Source: Brucella pituitosa (GTDB taxonomy: Bacteria > Pseudomonadota > Alphaproteobacteria > Rhizobiales > Rhizobiaceae). From it: DNA of 64,000 bases. A program made the translations under genes and the position numbers. Every line of letters starts with the position of its first letter. Positions within the stretch are counted from its first letter, which is position 1. Shown here one piece after another: positions 1-9,414 of this stretch. The DNA is taken from positions 310,001 to 374,000 of the forward strand of contig NZ_PYSY02000001.1 of NCBI RefSeq assembly GCF_003049685.1, given 5' to 3'. A model generated the notes under the pieces. The model did no database searches, was not told the origin of the DNA, and saw only the letters and a list, made by a program, of their open reading frames with translations.

Positions 1-1
1 A

Positions 2-3000
2 CCTGATAACTTCCAGGAAGATCCAGCTCCGATTGTTGCGCAGCGTACGTCACCAACCAATATCGGCGTTTATTTTCTGTCGGTGATTGCGGCGCGTGAC
101 TTTGGCTGGATCGGCTTTACCGAGACGCTTGATCGCGTTGAAGCCACCGTCAATACGCTTGAGAAGATGGAGAAATATCAGGGCCATCTCTACAACTGGT
201 ATGAGACCAATACGCTGACGCCGATGCGTCCGCTTTATGTCTCTGCCGTGGATAGTGGCAATCTCGCGGGCCATCTTGTGACGCTTTCGTCGGCGCTGGA
301 AGAATGGGCGGAAGCACCATCTGTTTATCTCCAGGCCGATCTCGACGGTATTCTTGACGTCAACGACGTACTTGAGGAAACGATAGCTCGTATCCCGGAT
401 GATCGTCGTATCCTGCGTCCATTGCGCCGTCGTCTGGAAGAGCGGATCGCCAATTTCCGTCGTGCAGTGCGTACCATCAAGGAAGAGCCGGAAACGGCAT
501 CGTTCCGCACTATCAATCTGTCGCTCTTTGCGACCGATATTGTGCGCCTGATGGAAGAACTCGACAGCGAGATCGAAACACCTGCAAGTGCTGAAGCGCG
601 TGAGTGGGCTTATATTCTCGTTGAAACCTGCAAGGCCCACACCGACGATTCGATGGGCGAGCACAACACCGACGAACTGCGTGAGCGCCTGCGTGATCTT
701 GCATCCCGTTCGCGCCAGCTGGCCTTTGACATGCAGTTCGGTTTCCTTGAACGGAAAGAACGTCGTCTTCTGTCGATCGGTTTCCGCGTGCAGGAAAACG
801 AACTGGACGAGAGCTGCTACGATCTTCTGGCATCGGAAGCTCGTCTTGCGAGCCTGTTTGCCATTGCCAAGGGCGACGTGCCGGTTGAGCATTGGTTCAA
901 GCTTGGCCGTCTTCTGGTTCCAGTTGGCTGGAAGGGCGCTCTGCTCTCCTGGTCCGGCTCGATGTTCGAGTATCTGATGCCGCCGCTGGTTATGTCGGAG
1001 CCGCTTGGTTCGCTGCTTGACCAGACCAACAAGCTCGTTGTGCAGCGTCAGATCGACTACGCGACCTCGCGCGGTCTGCCTTGGGGTATTTCGGAAGCGG
1101 CATTCAATGCGCGTGACGCGCATATGAACTACCAATATTCGAACTTTGGCGTGCCGAACCTCGGCCTTCAGCGTGGTCTGTCGCGTAATGCGGTTATCGC
1201 GCCTTATGCGAGCTTACTGGCTTCGCAGTATCAACCCGCTGCGGCTGTCGCCAACCTGAAGCGATTGGAAAAGCTCGGTGCGCTTGGCCGCTATGGTTTC
1301 CACGATTCCGTGGACTTCACTCCTTCGCGTGTTCGCGAAGGTGAAACCTGTGCGGTGGTGAAAAACTACTATGCCCACCACCATGGCATGTCGATCATTG
1401 CGGTTAACAACGTGATCTTTGAAGGCCGCATGCGTGAACGCTTCCATTCCGATCCGGTGATCGAAGCAGCCGAACTGCTGTTGCAGGAAAAGGCACCACG
1501 CGAAATTCCAATGATCTATGCGAAGACGGAAAATCCGATGCGTGTGGATTCGGGCGGTTTCGATGATGCGCCAATGCGTATCATCGATGTGCCGTTCAAG
1601 GCTCCGCGTACGACGCATATGATGTCGAATGGTCAATATGCACTGATGGTGACGGCGAATGGCTCAGGCTATAGTCGCTGGCACAATTGGGACATCACCC
1701 GTTTCCATGCCGATGCGTCGGAGGATTTGCAGGGCACGTTCCTGTTCCTGCGCGACATGGAAAGCGGATACTGGTGGTCGGCGACCGGCGAGCCGGTACG
1801 CAACCCCGAGGAAGAAACCAAGACTGTCTTCACCGAAGACAAGGCGGAGTTCTACAAGACTGCCGGTGACATCAAGACGGTCATGGAAGTGATCGTTTCG
1901 TCAGAATCTGATGGTGAAGGCCGCAGGCTCGATATCATCAATACCAGTGCGCGGGATCGCGTGATTGAAGTCACGTCTTATTCCGAACTGGTGCTGACGG
2001 ACAGCGACAGCGATGCAGCACATCCGGCATTCGCCAAGATGTTTGTCGAAACCGAAATCGCTGACAATGGCTCGACCATCTATGCGAAACGCCGCAAGCG
2101 TGCGCCGTCCGATCCGGACATTCATGTAGCCCATTTCGTGACCGACCTGTCGGGCTCGATCCGAGAGACAGAAGTCGAAACCGACCGTCGTGCTTTCATC
2201 GGTCGTGGCCGTTCGCTGCGTGATGCCGCAGCCTTTGATGAAGGTACGACATTCACGGGAAGCCAGGGCTGTGTGCTTGATCCGATTGCATCGGTACGCA
2301 CCCGCGTTCGCGTTCCGGCGCATAAGAAGGTGAGCCTCGTCTTCTGGACCTTTGCAGGTGGAAGCCGCGATGCGGTTGAACATGCGGTCGCGATGCACCG
2401 TCATCCGGAGACCTTTGCGCGCGAATACTCGCTGTCATGGACGAGTTCGCAGGTTCAGCTCTACCATATCGGCATCAAGCCGGCGGAAGCTGCTGACTAC
2501 CAGAAGGTTGCAGCCTATCTGCTCTATCCGGAGCGCACCTTGCGTCAGCCGCCTGAAACGATTGCAAGCGGCCTTGGCAAGCAATCCAATCTCTGGCCGA
2601 TGTCGATCTCCGGCGATTATCCGATCTTTGCTCTTCGCATTGATAATGAAGCCGATCTTGATGTGCTGCGTGGCGTGCTGCGTGCGCAGGAATATTGGCG
2701 CAGCAAGGGCCTGACGGTCGACGTCGTTGCGGTCAACGAACGCGCATTCTCCTATGCGCAGGATACGCAACGCGCCATCGACTGGATCGTGGAAGGTTTC
2801 CGCGCTCGTGGCGGCGGTCAACCGCATATCTTTGCGGTTCGTCGCGATCAGATGAGCGAGGAAAGCTACAACACGCTTCTCGCTTCGGCTCGTATCGTCA
2901 TGCATGCGCAGAACGGTTCGCTTGCCGAACAGTTGCGTCGAAGCGAGGAAATCACGGTTGATCTGGCCGCACGAAGCGACGCAAAAACACCCGCGATAGC

Positions 3001-5512
3001 TCAGCAGGGCCTTGGTGCAGCAGGGCTTGCACCTGTTGCGCTTGAGCGCGGCACCGAAGAGCGCCGTCCGGTTGCAAAGCCAAAACCAGTGACACGTCCG
3101 GCTCCAGCGGGCGACGATCTCCAGTTCTGGAATGGCTATGGCGGTTTTGCCGAGGATGGCAGCTACGTCGTGCGGATCAACAACCGCACAACCACGCCGC
3201 ATCCATGGATCAACGTGATCGCTAATCCGGATTTCGGGTTCCATGTTTCGGCAGAAGGATCGGCCTTCACCTGGGCAGGCAACAGCCGTGATTATCAGCT
3301 CACCCCGTGGGCAAATGATCCGGTCACCAACCGTCCGGGCGAGGCGATCTATATTCTTGATCGCGAAACGGGCCGCAGCTTTGCACCAACAGCGAATGTG
3401 CTGCGCGACGAAGCTGTCACCTATGAAGCCCGCCACAGCCATGGCTACACCACGTTCTCGGCGCAGCACGGCGAACTGGCACTGGAACTCACCCATATTG
3501 TGGATGCCGAAAAGCCGGTTCGGCTTTCGCGTCTGACGATTACCAATAAGGGTCGGTCCAAGCGCAAGCTGCGTGCCTATGGTTATGTCGAATGGGTTCT
3601 GGGCAATGCCCGCGCCAAGAATGTGCCTTTCATCGTGCCATCACAGGATGAAGAGCTCGGTGCGCTCTTTGCTGGTAATCCGTATCATCCGGACAAGTCC
3701 GGTCAGGTGGCGTTCTTTGCGGCAACCGAAAAGCCGCAATCGGTCACAGCTGATCGTGGCGAGTTCATCGGTTCGACAGGATCGGTTGACAAGCCGGAAG
3801 TTGTGCTTGCTGGCAAAGCGCTTTCGGGAACGGTTGAAGCAGGACGCGATCCATGTGCAGCGCTTGCGCTCGATATTGAAGTCGGTCCGGGCGAAAGTCG
3901 TGAACTGGTCTTCCTGCTTGGCAATGCTGCCGATCAGCAACAGGCAAAGGCGCTTGTCGCAGAAAGCCGCAAGGCTTCGTTTGAAGAAAAGCTCGACGCT
4001 GCACGCAAACATTGGGAAGGTCTCTTCAACCGCGTACAGGTCAAAACGCCTGATCCGGCATTCGATCTCCTGATCAATGGCTGGCTGCCATATCAGGCGA
4101 TTGCCTGCCGTATATGGGCGCGTGCTGCCTTCTATCAGGCCAGCGGTGCCTTCGGCTTCCGTGATCAGCTGCAGGACACGCTGTCGCTTCTGCTGATTGA
4201 TCCTTCATTGGCTCGTGCGCAGATCCTCAACGCGGCCTCGCGTCAGTTCCCTGAAGGCGACGTGCAGCATTGGTGGTTGCCTGCAACGGGCGCCGGTGTG
4301 CGTACGCTGATTTCCGACGATGTGGTCTGGCTTGGATATGGCACGTCGCTCTATGTGGAAACGACGGGTGATCGCGCTATTCTCGACGAGAAACTGCCAT
4401 TCCTTGAAGGCCGCAAGCTGGAAGAGGGCGAACATGATGCGTTCTACGAGCCGCAAATCTCGAAGAACACTGAAAGCCTTTACGAGCATTGCGCATTGGC
4501 GCTCGATCTTGCGATTGAACGCACAGGCAAGCACGGTCTGCCACTGATCCTTGGCGGCGACTGGAACGACGGCATGAATCTCGTCGGCGTCAAGGGCGAG
4601 GGCGAAAGCGTGTGGCTCGGTTGGTTCCTGGCTTACACATTGCGTCAGTTCATCCCTATTGCTGAATCACGCAAGGATGCGAAACGCGCAAAAGCATGGG
4701 AGAAGCATCTCGATAGCCTGACCAAAGCGCTTGATCGCGATGGCTGGGACGGCGAATGGTATCGTCGTGGCTTCTTCGATAACGGTGCGCCGCTCGGCTC
4801 GAAAGACAGCGACGAATGTCAGATCGATGCTATCGCGCAGTCATGGAGCGTGTTGTCTGGCGTTGCCGATCCAAAGCGTTCCGAGCAGGCAATGGCTTCG
4901 CTCGAAAAATACCTGCTCGACGATCAGGGTGAGTTGCTGCGTCTGTTCACACCGCCTTTTGACAAGACGGTACAGGAGCCGGGTTACATCAAGGGCTATC
5001 CGCCCGGCGTTCGCGAGAATGGCGGTCAGTATACGCATGGTGCGACATGGGCCATTCTGGCACTGGCTCGCATGGGCAAGGCCGCGGAAGCATGGCGTCT
5101 GTTCTCGCTCATCAGCCCGGTCAACCATGGACGCAATCCGGATGTCTACCGTGTTGAGCCATATGTGATCGCAGCCGACATCTATTCTGTCGAGCCGCGT
5201 CGCGGACAGGGCGGCTGGACCTGGTACACGGGTTCCGCTGGCTGGTTCTATCGCGTGGCGACGGAAGGCATTCTCGGCGTCACAAAACGTGGTGATCGCC
5301 TGCATCTTGATCCGGCATTGCCGCCTGAATGGGACGGCTATGAAGCTGACCTGCGCTTTGGCGACGCGACCTATCACGTGAAAGTGGTGACCGGTTCCAA
5401 GACAAAGGCGATCAAGCTCAATGGACGTAAAATCACCAAGCCCGATGAAGGGGTTGCGATCAAGCTCGATGGTGAACATGAGATCATTGTAGAGCTTCCC
5501 AAATCTGAATGA
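2..5512 (+). CDS. cgs: Cyclic beta-1,2-glucan synthase, C-terminal part (5' end outside window)
   Basis: The frame is already open at base 2, so only the last 1,836 residues are seen; Brucella and rhizobial homologues are about 2,800 residues. This inner-membrane enzyme polymerises UDP-glucose into cyclic beta-1,2-glucan, which is exported to the periplasm. The visible part lacks the glycosyltransferase and membrane segments. It holds the conserved glycoamylase-like block (SWSGSMFEYLMPPLV, then SNFGVPNLGLQRGL, roughly residues 320-480) and, further on, the glycoside phosphorylase (GH94) region that controls chain length. In the latter the segment GGDWNDGMNLVG, near residue 1,520, carries the expected acidic catalytic residue, and NVIANPDFGFHVS and SAFTWAGNSRDYQLTPW are typical of the family. 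The reading frame is intact to its TGA and is followed by a clear terminator. Identification is secure; the missing N-terminus cannot be judged. Confidence 0.96.
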   Translation, partial: PDNFQEDPAPIVAQRTSPTNIGVYFLSVIAARDFGWIGFTETLDRVEATVNTLEKMEKYQGHLYNWYETNTLTPMRPLYVSAVDSGNLAGHLVTLSSALEEWAEAPSVYLQADLDGILDVNDVLEETIARIPDDRRILRPLRRRLEERIANFRRAVRTIKEEPETASFRTINLSLFATDIVRLMEELDSEIETPASAEAREWAYILVETCKAHTDDSMGEHNTDELRERLRDLASRSRQLAFDMQFGFLERKERRLLSIGFRVQENELDESCYDLLASEARLASLFAIAKGDVPVEHWFKLGRLLVPVGWKGALLSWSGSMFEYLMPPLVMSEPLGSLLDQTNKLVVQRQIDYATSRGLPWGISEAAFNARDAHMNYQYSNFGVPNLGLQRGLSRNAVIAPYASLLASQYQPAAAVANLKRLEKLGALGRYGFHDSVDFTPSRVREGETCAVVKNYYAHHHGMSIIAVNNVIFEGRMRERFHSDPVIEAAELLLQEKAPREIPMIYAKTENPMRVDSGGFDDAPMRIIDVPFKAPRTTHMMSNGQYALMVTANGSGYSRWHNWDITRFHADASEDLQGTFLFLRDMESGYWWSATGEPVRNPEEETKTVFTEDKAEFYKTAGDIKTVMEVIVSSESDGEGRRLDIINTSARDRVIEVTSYSELVLTDSDSDAAHPAFAKMFVETEIADNGSTIYAKRRKRAPSDPDIHVAHFVTDLSGSIRETEVETDRRAFIGRGRSLRDAAAFDEGTTFTGSQGCVLDPIASVRTRVRVPAHKKVSLVFWTFAGGSRDAVEHAVAMHRHPETFAREYSLSWTSSQVQLYHIGIKPAEAADYQKVAAYLLYPERTLRQPPETIASGLGKQSNLWPMSISGDYPIFALRIDNEADLDVLRGVLRAQEYWRSKGLTVDVVAVNERAFSYAQDTQRAIDWIVEGFRARGGGQPHIFAVRRDQMSEESYNTLLASARIVMHAQNGSLAEQLRRSEEITVDLAARSDAKTPAIAQQGLGAAGLAPVALERGTEERRPVAKPKPVTRPAPAGDDLQFWNGYGGFAEDGSYVVRINNRTTTPHPWINVIANPDFGFHVSAEGSAFTWAGNSRDYQLTPWANDPVTNRPGEAIYILDRETGRSFAPTANVLRDEAVTYEARHSHGYTTFSAQHGELALELTHIVDAEKPVRLSRLTITNKGRSKRKLRAYGYVEWVLGNARAKNVPFIVPSQDEELGALFAGNPYHPDKSGQVAFFAATEKPQSVTADRGEFIGSTGSVDKPEVVLAGKALSGTVEAGRDPCAALALDIEVGPGESRELVFLLGNAADQQQAKALVAESRKASFEEKLDAARKHWEGLFNRVQVKTPDPAFDLLINGWLPYQAIACRIWARAAFYQASGAFGFRDQLQDTLSLLLIDPSLARAQILNAASRQFPEGDVQHWWLPATGAGVRTLISDDVVWLGYGTSLYVETTGDRAILDEKLPFLEGRKLEEGEHDAFYEPQISKNTESLYEHCALALDLAIERTGKHGLPLILGGDWNDGMNLVGVKGEGESVWLGWFLAYTLRQFIPIAESRKDAKRAKAWEKHLDSLTKALDRDGWDGEWYRRGFFDNGAPLGSKDSDECQIDAIAQSWSVLSGVADPKRSEQAMASLEKYLLDDQGELLRLFTPPFDKTVQEPGYIKGYPPGVRENGGQYTHGATWAILALARMGKAAEAWRLFSLISPVNHGRNPDVYRVEPYVIAADIYSVEPRRGQGGWTWYTGSAGWFYRVATEGILGVTKRGDRLHLDPALPPEWDGYEADLRFGDATYHVKVVTGSKTKAIKLNGRKITKPDEGVAIKLDGEHEIIVELPKSE

Positions 5513-5520
5513 AGCATTTA

Positions 5521-5551
5521 AAAAGGCGGGTGAAAACCCGCCTTTCTTTTT
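5521..5551 (+). terminator. Rho-independent terminator after cgs
   Basis: GGCGGG and CCCGCC arms enclose a TGAAAA loop, with A-rich sequence before and CTTTCTTTTT after. It starts 8 bases after the stop codon. Confidence 0.9.
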
Positions 5552-5584
5552 GCTGCCAAGCATTTGGTTTGGTTGCAAGCAATT

Positions 5585-5682
5585 GCATGTCTCCCAAAAG
5601 TGGGAACTGGTTTTGGGGTAGAGACATGCGTAAAAATAGTGAGAGCATTTCCAGCGTTTCACCTAAAAGTGGAAATGCTCTA
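5585..5682. repeat. Intergenic palindromic repeat, copy 1 (two hairpins)
   Basis: Two successive inverted repeats are seen: GCATGTCTC (5585) with GAGACATGC (5621), and GAGCATTTCC (5643) with GGAAATGCTC (5671). The linker contains GCGTAAAAATAG. The same architecture recurs near 9.35, 10.4, 11.5, 16.2 and 24.2 kb. The layout resembles the RIME/RPE-type mosaic repeats of Rhizobiales, an assignment from memory. It lies just upstream of pncB. Confidence 0.8.
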
Positions 5683-5704
5683 AGTTCATGCAATGGAGGC
5701 CGTC

Positions 5705-7009
5705 ATGGCCAAAACCGATATCGCGCGGCGCGTCTTTAACCACGCATGGAAGCTCGATCCGATTGTTCGCAGTCTGCTGGACACGGATTTCTACAAACTT
5801 CTGATGTTGCAGATGATCTGGGGGCTTTACCCTAAGGTGGATGCGACCTTCGCGCTCATCAATCGCACGACGTCCGTGCGCCTTGCCGATGAGATCGATG
5901 AAGGCGAATTGCGCGCGCAACTCGATCATGCACGCACGCTGCGCTTTACCAAGAAAGAGATGATCTGGCTGGCCGGTAACAGTTTTTATGGTCGCAAGCA
6001 GATTTTCCAGCCGGAGTTTCTCAACTGGCTGCATGATTTTCAGCTGCCGGAATACGATCTGCGCCGCAAGGATGGTCAGTATGAGCTGCATTTCCATGGA
6101 CCATGGTCACACACGACCATGTGGGAAATTCCAGCGCTTGCGATCATCAACGAGTTGCGCTCGCGTGCTGCGATGAAAAATCTCGGGCCTTTTTCGCTCG
6201 ATGTGCTTTATGCCCGCGCCAAGGCAAAGATGTGGAGCAAGGTTGAGCGGCTTCGCGAATTGCCGGACCTGAAGATTTCGGATTTCGGCACCCGTCGCCG
6301 TCACTCATTCCTGTGGCAACGCTGGTGCGTAGAGGCTTTGAAGGAAGGTATCGGCGGAGCATTCACCGGCACCAGCAATGTGCTTCTGGCAATGGATAAC
6401 GATCTTGAAGCGCTCGGCACCAATGCGCATGAATTGCCGATGGTATTGGCAGCGCTTGCCAATACGGATGATGAACTGCGCACAGCACCTTATCGGGTGC
6501 TTCAGGACTGGAACCGTTATTATGGCGGCAATCTTCTGATTGTTCTGCCCGATGCTTTCGGTACGGCGGCATTCTTGCGCAGTGCGCCGGACTGGGTTGC
6601 CGACTGGACCGGCTTTCGTCCCGACAGCGCCCCGCCGATCGAAGGCGGCGAACGCATCATCGAATGGTGGAAGTCTCGCGGCAAAGACCCGCGCGAAAAA
6701 CTGCTGATCTTCTCTGATGCGCTTGATGTCGAAACGATTGAGGAAACCTATCGCCACTTTGAGGGCCGGGTCCGCATGAGCTTTGGTTGGGGTACGAACC
6801 TTACCAATGATTTTGCCGGATGCGCACCGACAACAATCCATGGCCTCAAAGCTATATCGCTGGTCTGCAAGGTGATCGATGCCAATGGACGCCCGGCAGT
6901 AAAACTTTCCGACAATCCGCAGAAAGCGACAGGCGACCCAAAGGAAGTTGAACGTTATCTCAAATTCTTTGGCAATGAGGAGCGGGTGGAGCAACTCGTC
7001 AAGGTTTGA
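5705..7009 (+). CDS. pncB: Nicotinate phosphoribosyltransferase
   Basis: The enzyme condenses nicotinate with PRPP, with ATP use, to give nicotinate mononucleotide in the NAD salvage (Preiss-Handler) pathway, in the cytoplasm. The 434-residue length fits the family. The N-terminal block [20 protein letters not shown] is characteristic, as is the phosphorylatable-histidine segment [12 protein letters not shown] (about residue 200) and the C-terminal [11 protein letters not shown] phosphate-binding stretch. I chose the ATG at 5705 because GGAGG lies 5 bases upstream; an in-frame ATG at 5693 would overlap that ribosome-binding site. The gene stands alone between a palindromic repeat and a hairpin that overlaps its stop codon. 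Confidence 0.95.
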   Translation: MAKTDIARRVFNHAWKLDPIVRSLLDTDFYKLLMLQMIWGLYPKVDATFALINRTTSVRLADEIDEGELRAQLDHARTLRFTKKEMIWLAGNSFYGRKQIFQPEFLNWLHDFQLPEYDLRRKDGQYELHFHGPWSHTTMWEIPALAIINELRSRAAMKNLGPFSLDVLYARAKAKMWSKVERLRELPDLKISDFGTRRRHSFLWQRWCVEALKEGIGGAFTGTSNVLLAMDNDLEALGTNAHELPMVLAALANTDDELRTAPYRVLQDWNRYYGGNLLIVLPDAFGTAAFLRSAPDWVADWTGFRPDSAPPIEGGERIIEWWKSRGKDPREKLLIFSDALDVETIEETYRHFEGRVRMSFGWGTNLTNDFAGCAPTTIHGLKAISLVCKVIDANGRPAVKLSDNPQKATGDPKEVERYLKFFGNEERVEQLVKV

Positions 7010-7017
7010 CGAGTTGC
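6991..7017 (+). terminator. Hairpin overlapping the pncB stop codon, probable bidirectional terminator
   Basis: Perfect 12-base arms GCAACTCGTCAA (6991-7002) and TTGACGAGTTGC (7006-7017) flank a 3-base loop. The pncB TGA (7007-7009) lies inside the second arm, and the convergent neighbour ends at 7024. The following ATTCTGTTATT is only weakly T-rich, so the termination role is inferred. Confidence 0.6.
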
Positions 7018-7023
7018 ATTCTG

Positions 7024-7872
7024 TTATTCCATCAGGCGCGCTGTACCGGACAGGCGGATAGATTCGCCGCGTACATGACCAATTTCAGCGCGCAGATGGG
7101 ATGGTACGCCCATATCTTCGCCCTGAAACACTTCAATAGATCCGCCATGCGGCCAGCCCAAGTCGCGCAGATAGGCAGCAAAGGCTGCTGTAGACGCGCC
7201 GGTCGCAGGATCTTCATAAACCCCGCCCGAGGCAAAAGGATTGCGGCTGTGAAAGCGTTGTGGCGTTTCTGAATGCACCAGAAGGATCGTGGTCCAGCCT
7301 TGTCGCTTCATCAGAACCCGCCCGCGCGGAAGGTCGTAATGCATGGCCGCCAGTTTCTCGCGTGAGCGCAATGCCAACACGATATGATCTGCACCGGCAT
7401 GGATAAGTGCTGGTGGAATGCCCGGCGCCAGATCATCTTTCTCATAATTGAATAGCGCAAGCGCCTGCTCGATCTCGATTTCAGATGCAGCGCGGTTGCG
7501 CGTTCCGGGCGATTGAAGGCTGGCTGAAAACAGATCGCCTTCCTTGCGGCCCTCCACGCTGATGTCGGAATTGTTGAGCTTCAATGCAAAACGCCCGTCA
7601 CCTTCGCGCATGGCAAGTGCAGCACCGAGCGCTATCGTGGCATGGCCGCAGAACGGCACTTCCATTTCGGGCGCGAAATAACGCACCCGCCAGCTGTCTC
7701 CTTCCGGCATGGCAAAAGCCGTCTCCGAAAAGCCAACATCGTGAGCGATTTTCTGCATTTCCTCAGCTGAGGGGTGTTTTTCCGAAATCAGTACACCGGC
7801 GGGATTGCCGCCCTGATTGCCTTGCGAGAAGGCTGCTATGCGCAAGACGTCCAATGATTTGTCCTTCGCCAA
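7024..7872 (-). CDS. PhzF family isomerase/epimerase-like protein
   Basis: A 282-residue member of the PhzF superfamily (diaminopimelate-epimerase fold; the founder isomerises an intermediate of phenazine synthesis, but most members have unknown substrates). Seen: the N-terminal QGNQGGNPAGVL motif, the conserved glutamate in VGFSETAFA (about residue 49, the family general acid/base position), the CGHATIALGAAL motif, and DPATGASTAAFAAYL in the second half. All core motifs are intact, so it is probably active. It appears to start at a TTG (7872) with GGGAGAG about 9 bases upstream; no better ATG covers the conserved N-terminus. It faces pncB convergently. Phenazine synthesis is not implied, since no phz genes are near. 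Confidence 0.85.
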   Translation of the reverse strand: MAKDKSLDVLRIAAFSQGNQGGNPAGVLISEKHPSAEEMQKIAHDVGFSETAFAMPEGDSWRVRYFAPEMEVPFCGHATIALGAALAMREGDGRFALKLNNSDISVEGRKEGDLFSASLQSPGTRNRAASEIEIEQALALFNYEKDDLAPGIPPALIHAGADHIVLALRSREKLAAMHYDLPRGRVLMKRQGWTTILLVHSETPQRFHSRNPFASGGVYEDPATGASTAAFAAYLRDLGWPHGGSIEVFQGEDMGVPSHLRAEIGHVRGESIRLSGTARLME

Positions 7873-7971
7873 ATTTCGATTCTCTCCCGCCCTTCTTCTA
7901 TAGAAAGCGCGAAATGCGTCGGGTCAAGGGCAATACAGGGACAATGCGGATCGATGTTGCTTTGTGCCCGT

Positions 7972-8700
7972 CTATCGGCTTGCCGATACGATCAGAAGCA
8001 TTGGACGCTCCATCTCATCGCGTAATGCGGGCATAGCCTCAACTTGCTCCGATGTCGGACGCCATTCTTCAAGATTGTTGATAGCAAAGCCCGCTTCAAT
8101 CAACGAATTGACGGTCGTGCTCAGGCGACGGTGGTATTTAATGACACCGTCTGCAAGCCAGTCGGTGCGCCTTTCGCCTTCGACGGAATAATGATCGACC
8201 GGCCAGTGCTTGTTTTGGTTTTCATCCACGATCCAACCGGGCTTTAGCGGTGCCATGAAAATCGGATGTTCGATCGTGAAGATGAAGTGGGAACCGGGAC
8301 GAAGCGCACGATGGATCGTGTTGAGCAGACGCGTAAAGTCGCAGATGTAGTGAAAGGCGAGCGAGCTATAGACCAGATCGAAATGTGCTTCTGGCAGTTC
8401 CAATGTTTCCAGATCGGCTTGCACATACCGGATCGCATTGTCCTGAGTGTCGTGCTGCGCACGTTCAAGCATGTTTTCCGACAGGTCGTATCCGACGACG
8501 GAAGCCGCGCCCTGCTCGCGGGCAAAGCGGGAAAACCATCCAAATCCGCAGCCGAGATCAGCGATGTCTTTGCCGGATAAATCAGGCAGCAGCGAGCGGA
8601 TATAAGGCCATTCAGGCGCACCATCCAACCCATACACTGAGCGCGGCAGCTGGCTATAGGCGGCGAAGAAATCGTCACGATCATAAATATTCTGGGCCAT
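7972..8700 (-). CDS. Class I SAM-dependent methyltransferase
   Basis: A 242-residue single-domain methyltransferase. The SAM-binding motif I is IADLGCGFGWFSRFA (about residues 42-56), followed by the acidic motif VVGYDLSENML and the post-motif block FDLVYSSLAFHYI. The C-terminal half, with hydrophobic barrel-like segments and EHPIFMAP, resembles small-molecule methyltransferases of the UbiE/BioC type, so the substrate is unknown. The start ATG lies 3 bases after the stop codon of the upstream LysE-type exporter gene, so the two are very probably co-transcribed and translationally coupled. An export-plus-modification pairing is possible but unproven. Confidence 0.85.
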   Translation of the reverse strand: MAQNIYDRDDFFAAYSQLPRSVYGLDGAPEWPYIRSLLPDLSGKDIADLGCGFGWFSRFAREQGAASVVGYDLSENMLERAQHDTQDNAIRYVQADLETLELPEAHFDLVYSSLAFHYICDFTRLLNTIHRALRPGSHFIFTIEHPIFMAPLKPGWIVDENQNKHWPVDHYSVEGERRTDWLADGVIKYHRRLSTTVNSLIEAGFAINNLEEWRPTSEQVEAMPALRDEMERPMLLIVSASR

Positions 8701-8703
8701 GGT

Positions 8704-9315
8704 CTATCGTTCAGTCAGTGCAAGTTTTGCCCCGAGCGCGACGAAAGCGGCAGCAAAGCTACGGCGCATCCATGCAAGGACTGCGGGGCGCGAGATGATC
8801 TGGTTACGGACGGCGGCGGCGAAAACTCCGTAGATCGCAAACACCACGAATGTCATGGCCATGAAGACGAGGGATAGTTCCACCATGCGGGCAACAGTTC
8901 CGCCCTGCTGCGTATTCACAAATTGCGGCAGGAAGGCAAAGAAGAATATCGATAGTTTGGGGTTCAAAAGATTGACGAGGATCGCAGACCAGATGACCTC
9001 GCGGTCCGAACGCGGAGCGTCATCGGTCTCGATTTTCAGTGTGCCGTGCTCCTTGAGCGTCATCCACGCCATATAGAGGAGATAGGCGACGCCTGCATAT
9101 TTGATGACCTCGAAAGCAAGTGCGCTGGCATGGAGCAGAGCCGCAAGCCCCGTTACGGCTGCCAGCATATGCGGCACGATGCCGAGCGTGCAGCCGAGCG
9201 CGGCAATGACTGAAGCCCTTGCACCACGGGACAGTCCTGCGGCAAGCGTCACCAGCACCCCTGTGCCGGGGGACGCGACAATGATGAAGGATGTCAGCAG
9301 AAATTCGATGCTCAT
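8704..9315 (-). CDS. LysE/RhtB family amino-acid or metabolite exporter
   Basis: A 203-residue inner-membrane protein with about six hydrophobic segments. The N-terminal SFIIVASPGTGVLVTLAAGL, containing the family SPGP-like SPGT signature, and LLNPKLSIFFFAFLPQFV in the middle are diagnostic of the LysE/RhtB exporter superfamily, which expels amino acids or related compounds using the proton gradient. The substrate cannot be read from sequence. The gene is the first of a two-gene minus-strand operon with the methyltransferase. A half copy of the palindromic repeat lies just upstream of its start. Confidence 0.88.
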   Translation of the reverse strand: MSIEFLLTSFIIVASPGTGVLVTLAAGLSRGARASVIAALGCTLGIVPHMLAAVTGLAALLHASALAFEVIKYAGVAYLLYMAWMTLKEHGTLKIETDDAPRSDREVIWSAILVNLLNPKLSIFFFAFLPQFVNTQQGGTVARMVELSLVFMAMTFVVFAIYGVFAAAVRNQIISRPAVLAWMRRSFAAAFVALGAKLALTER

Positions 9316-9333
9316 AATGCGCTAACTTTCGTT

Positions 9334-9392
9334 TGCGCATTTCCGAACGCAAAACCGTTTCACACTTTTGCTGGAAATGCTTATGCGCGCAT
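9334..9392. repeat. Intergenic palindromic repeat, copy 2 (partial, inverted)
   Basis: Read on the minus strand this is AAGCATTTCCAGCAAAAGTG followed by an AACGGTTTTGCGT-type segment, matching the first half of the copies at 10361 and 24140. The second, AGCGGTTCC-type hairpin is missing. Confidence 0.7.
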
Positions 9393-9414
9393 CATGTCAC
9401 GGCTTTGCTGTGCG

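Noticed and set aside
2435..3496. Open frame of 353 residues antisense to the glucan synthase gene
   Set aside because: Antisense to conserved synthase sequence with no family resemblance; a by-product of codon bias.
7024..7872. Phenazine biosynthesis locus, suggested by the PhzF-like protein
   Set aside because: No other phz genes are present and PhzF-like proteins are widespread in bacteria that make no phenazines.
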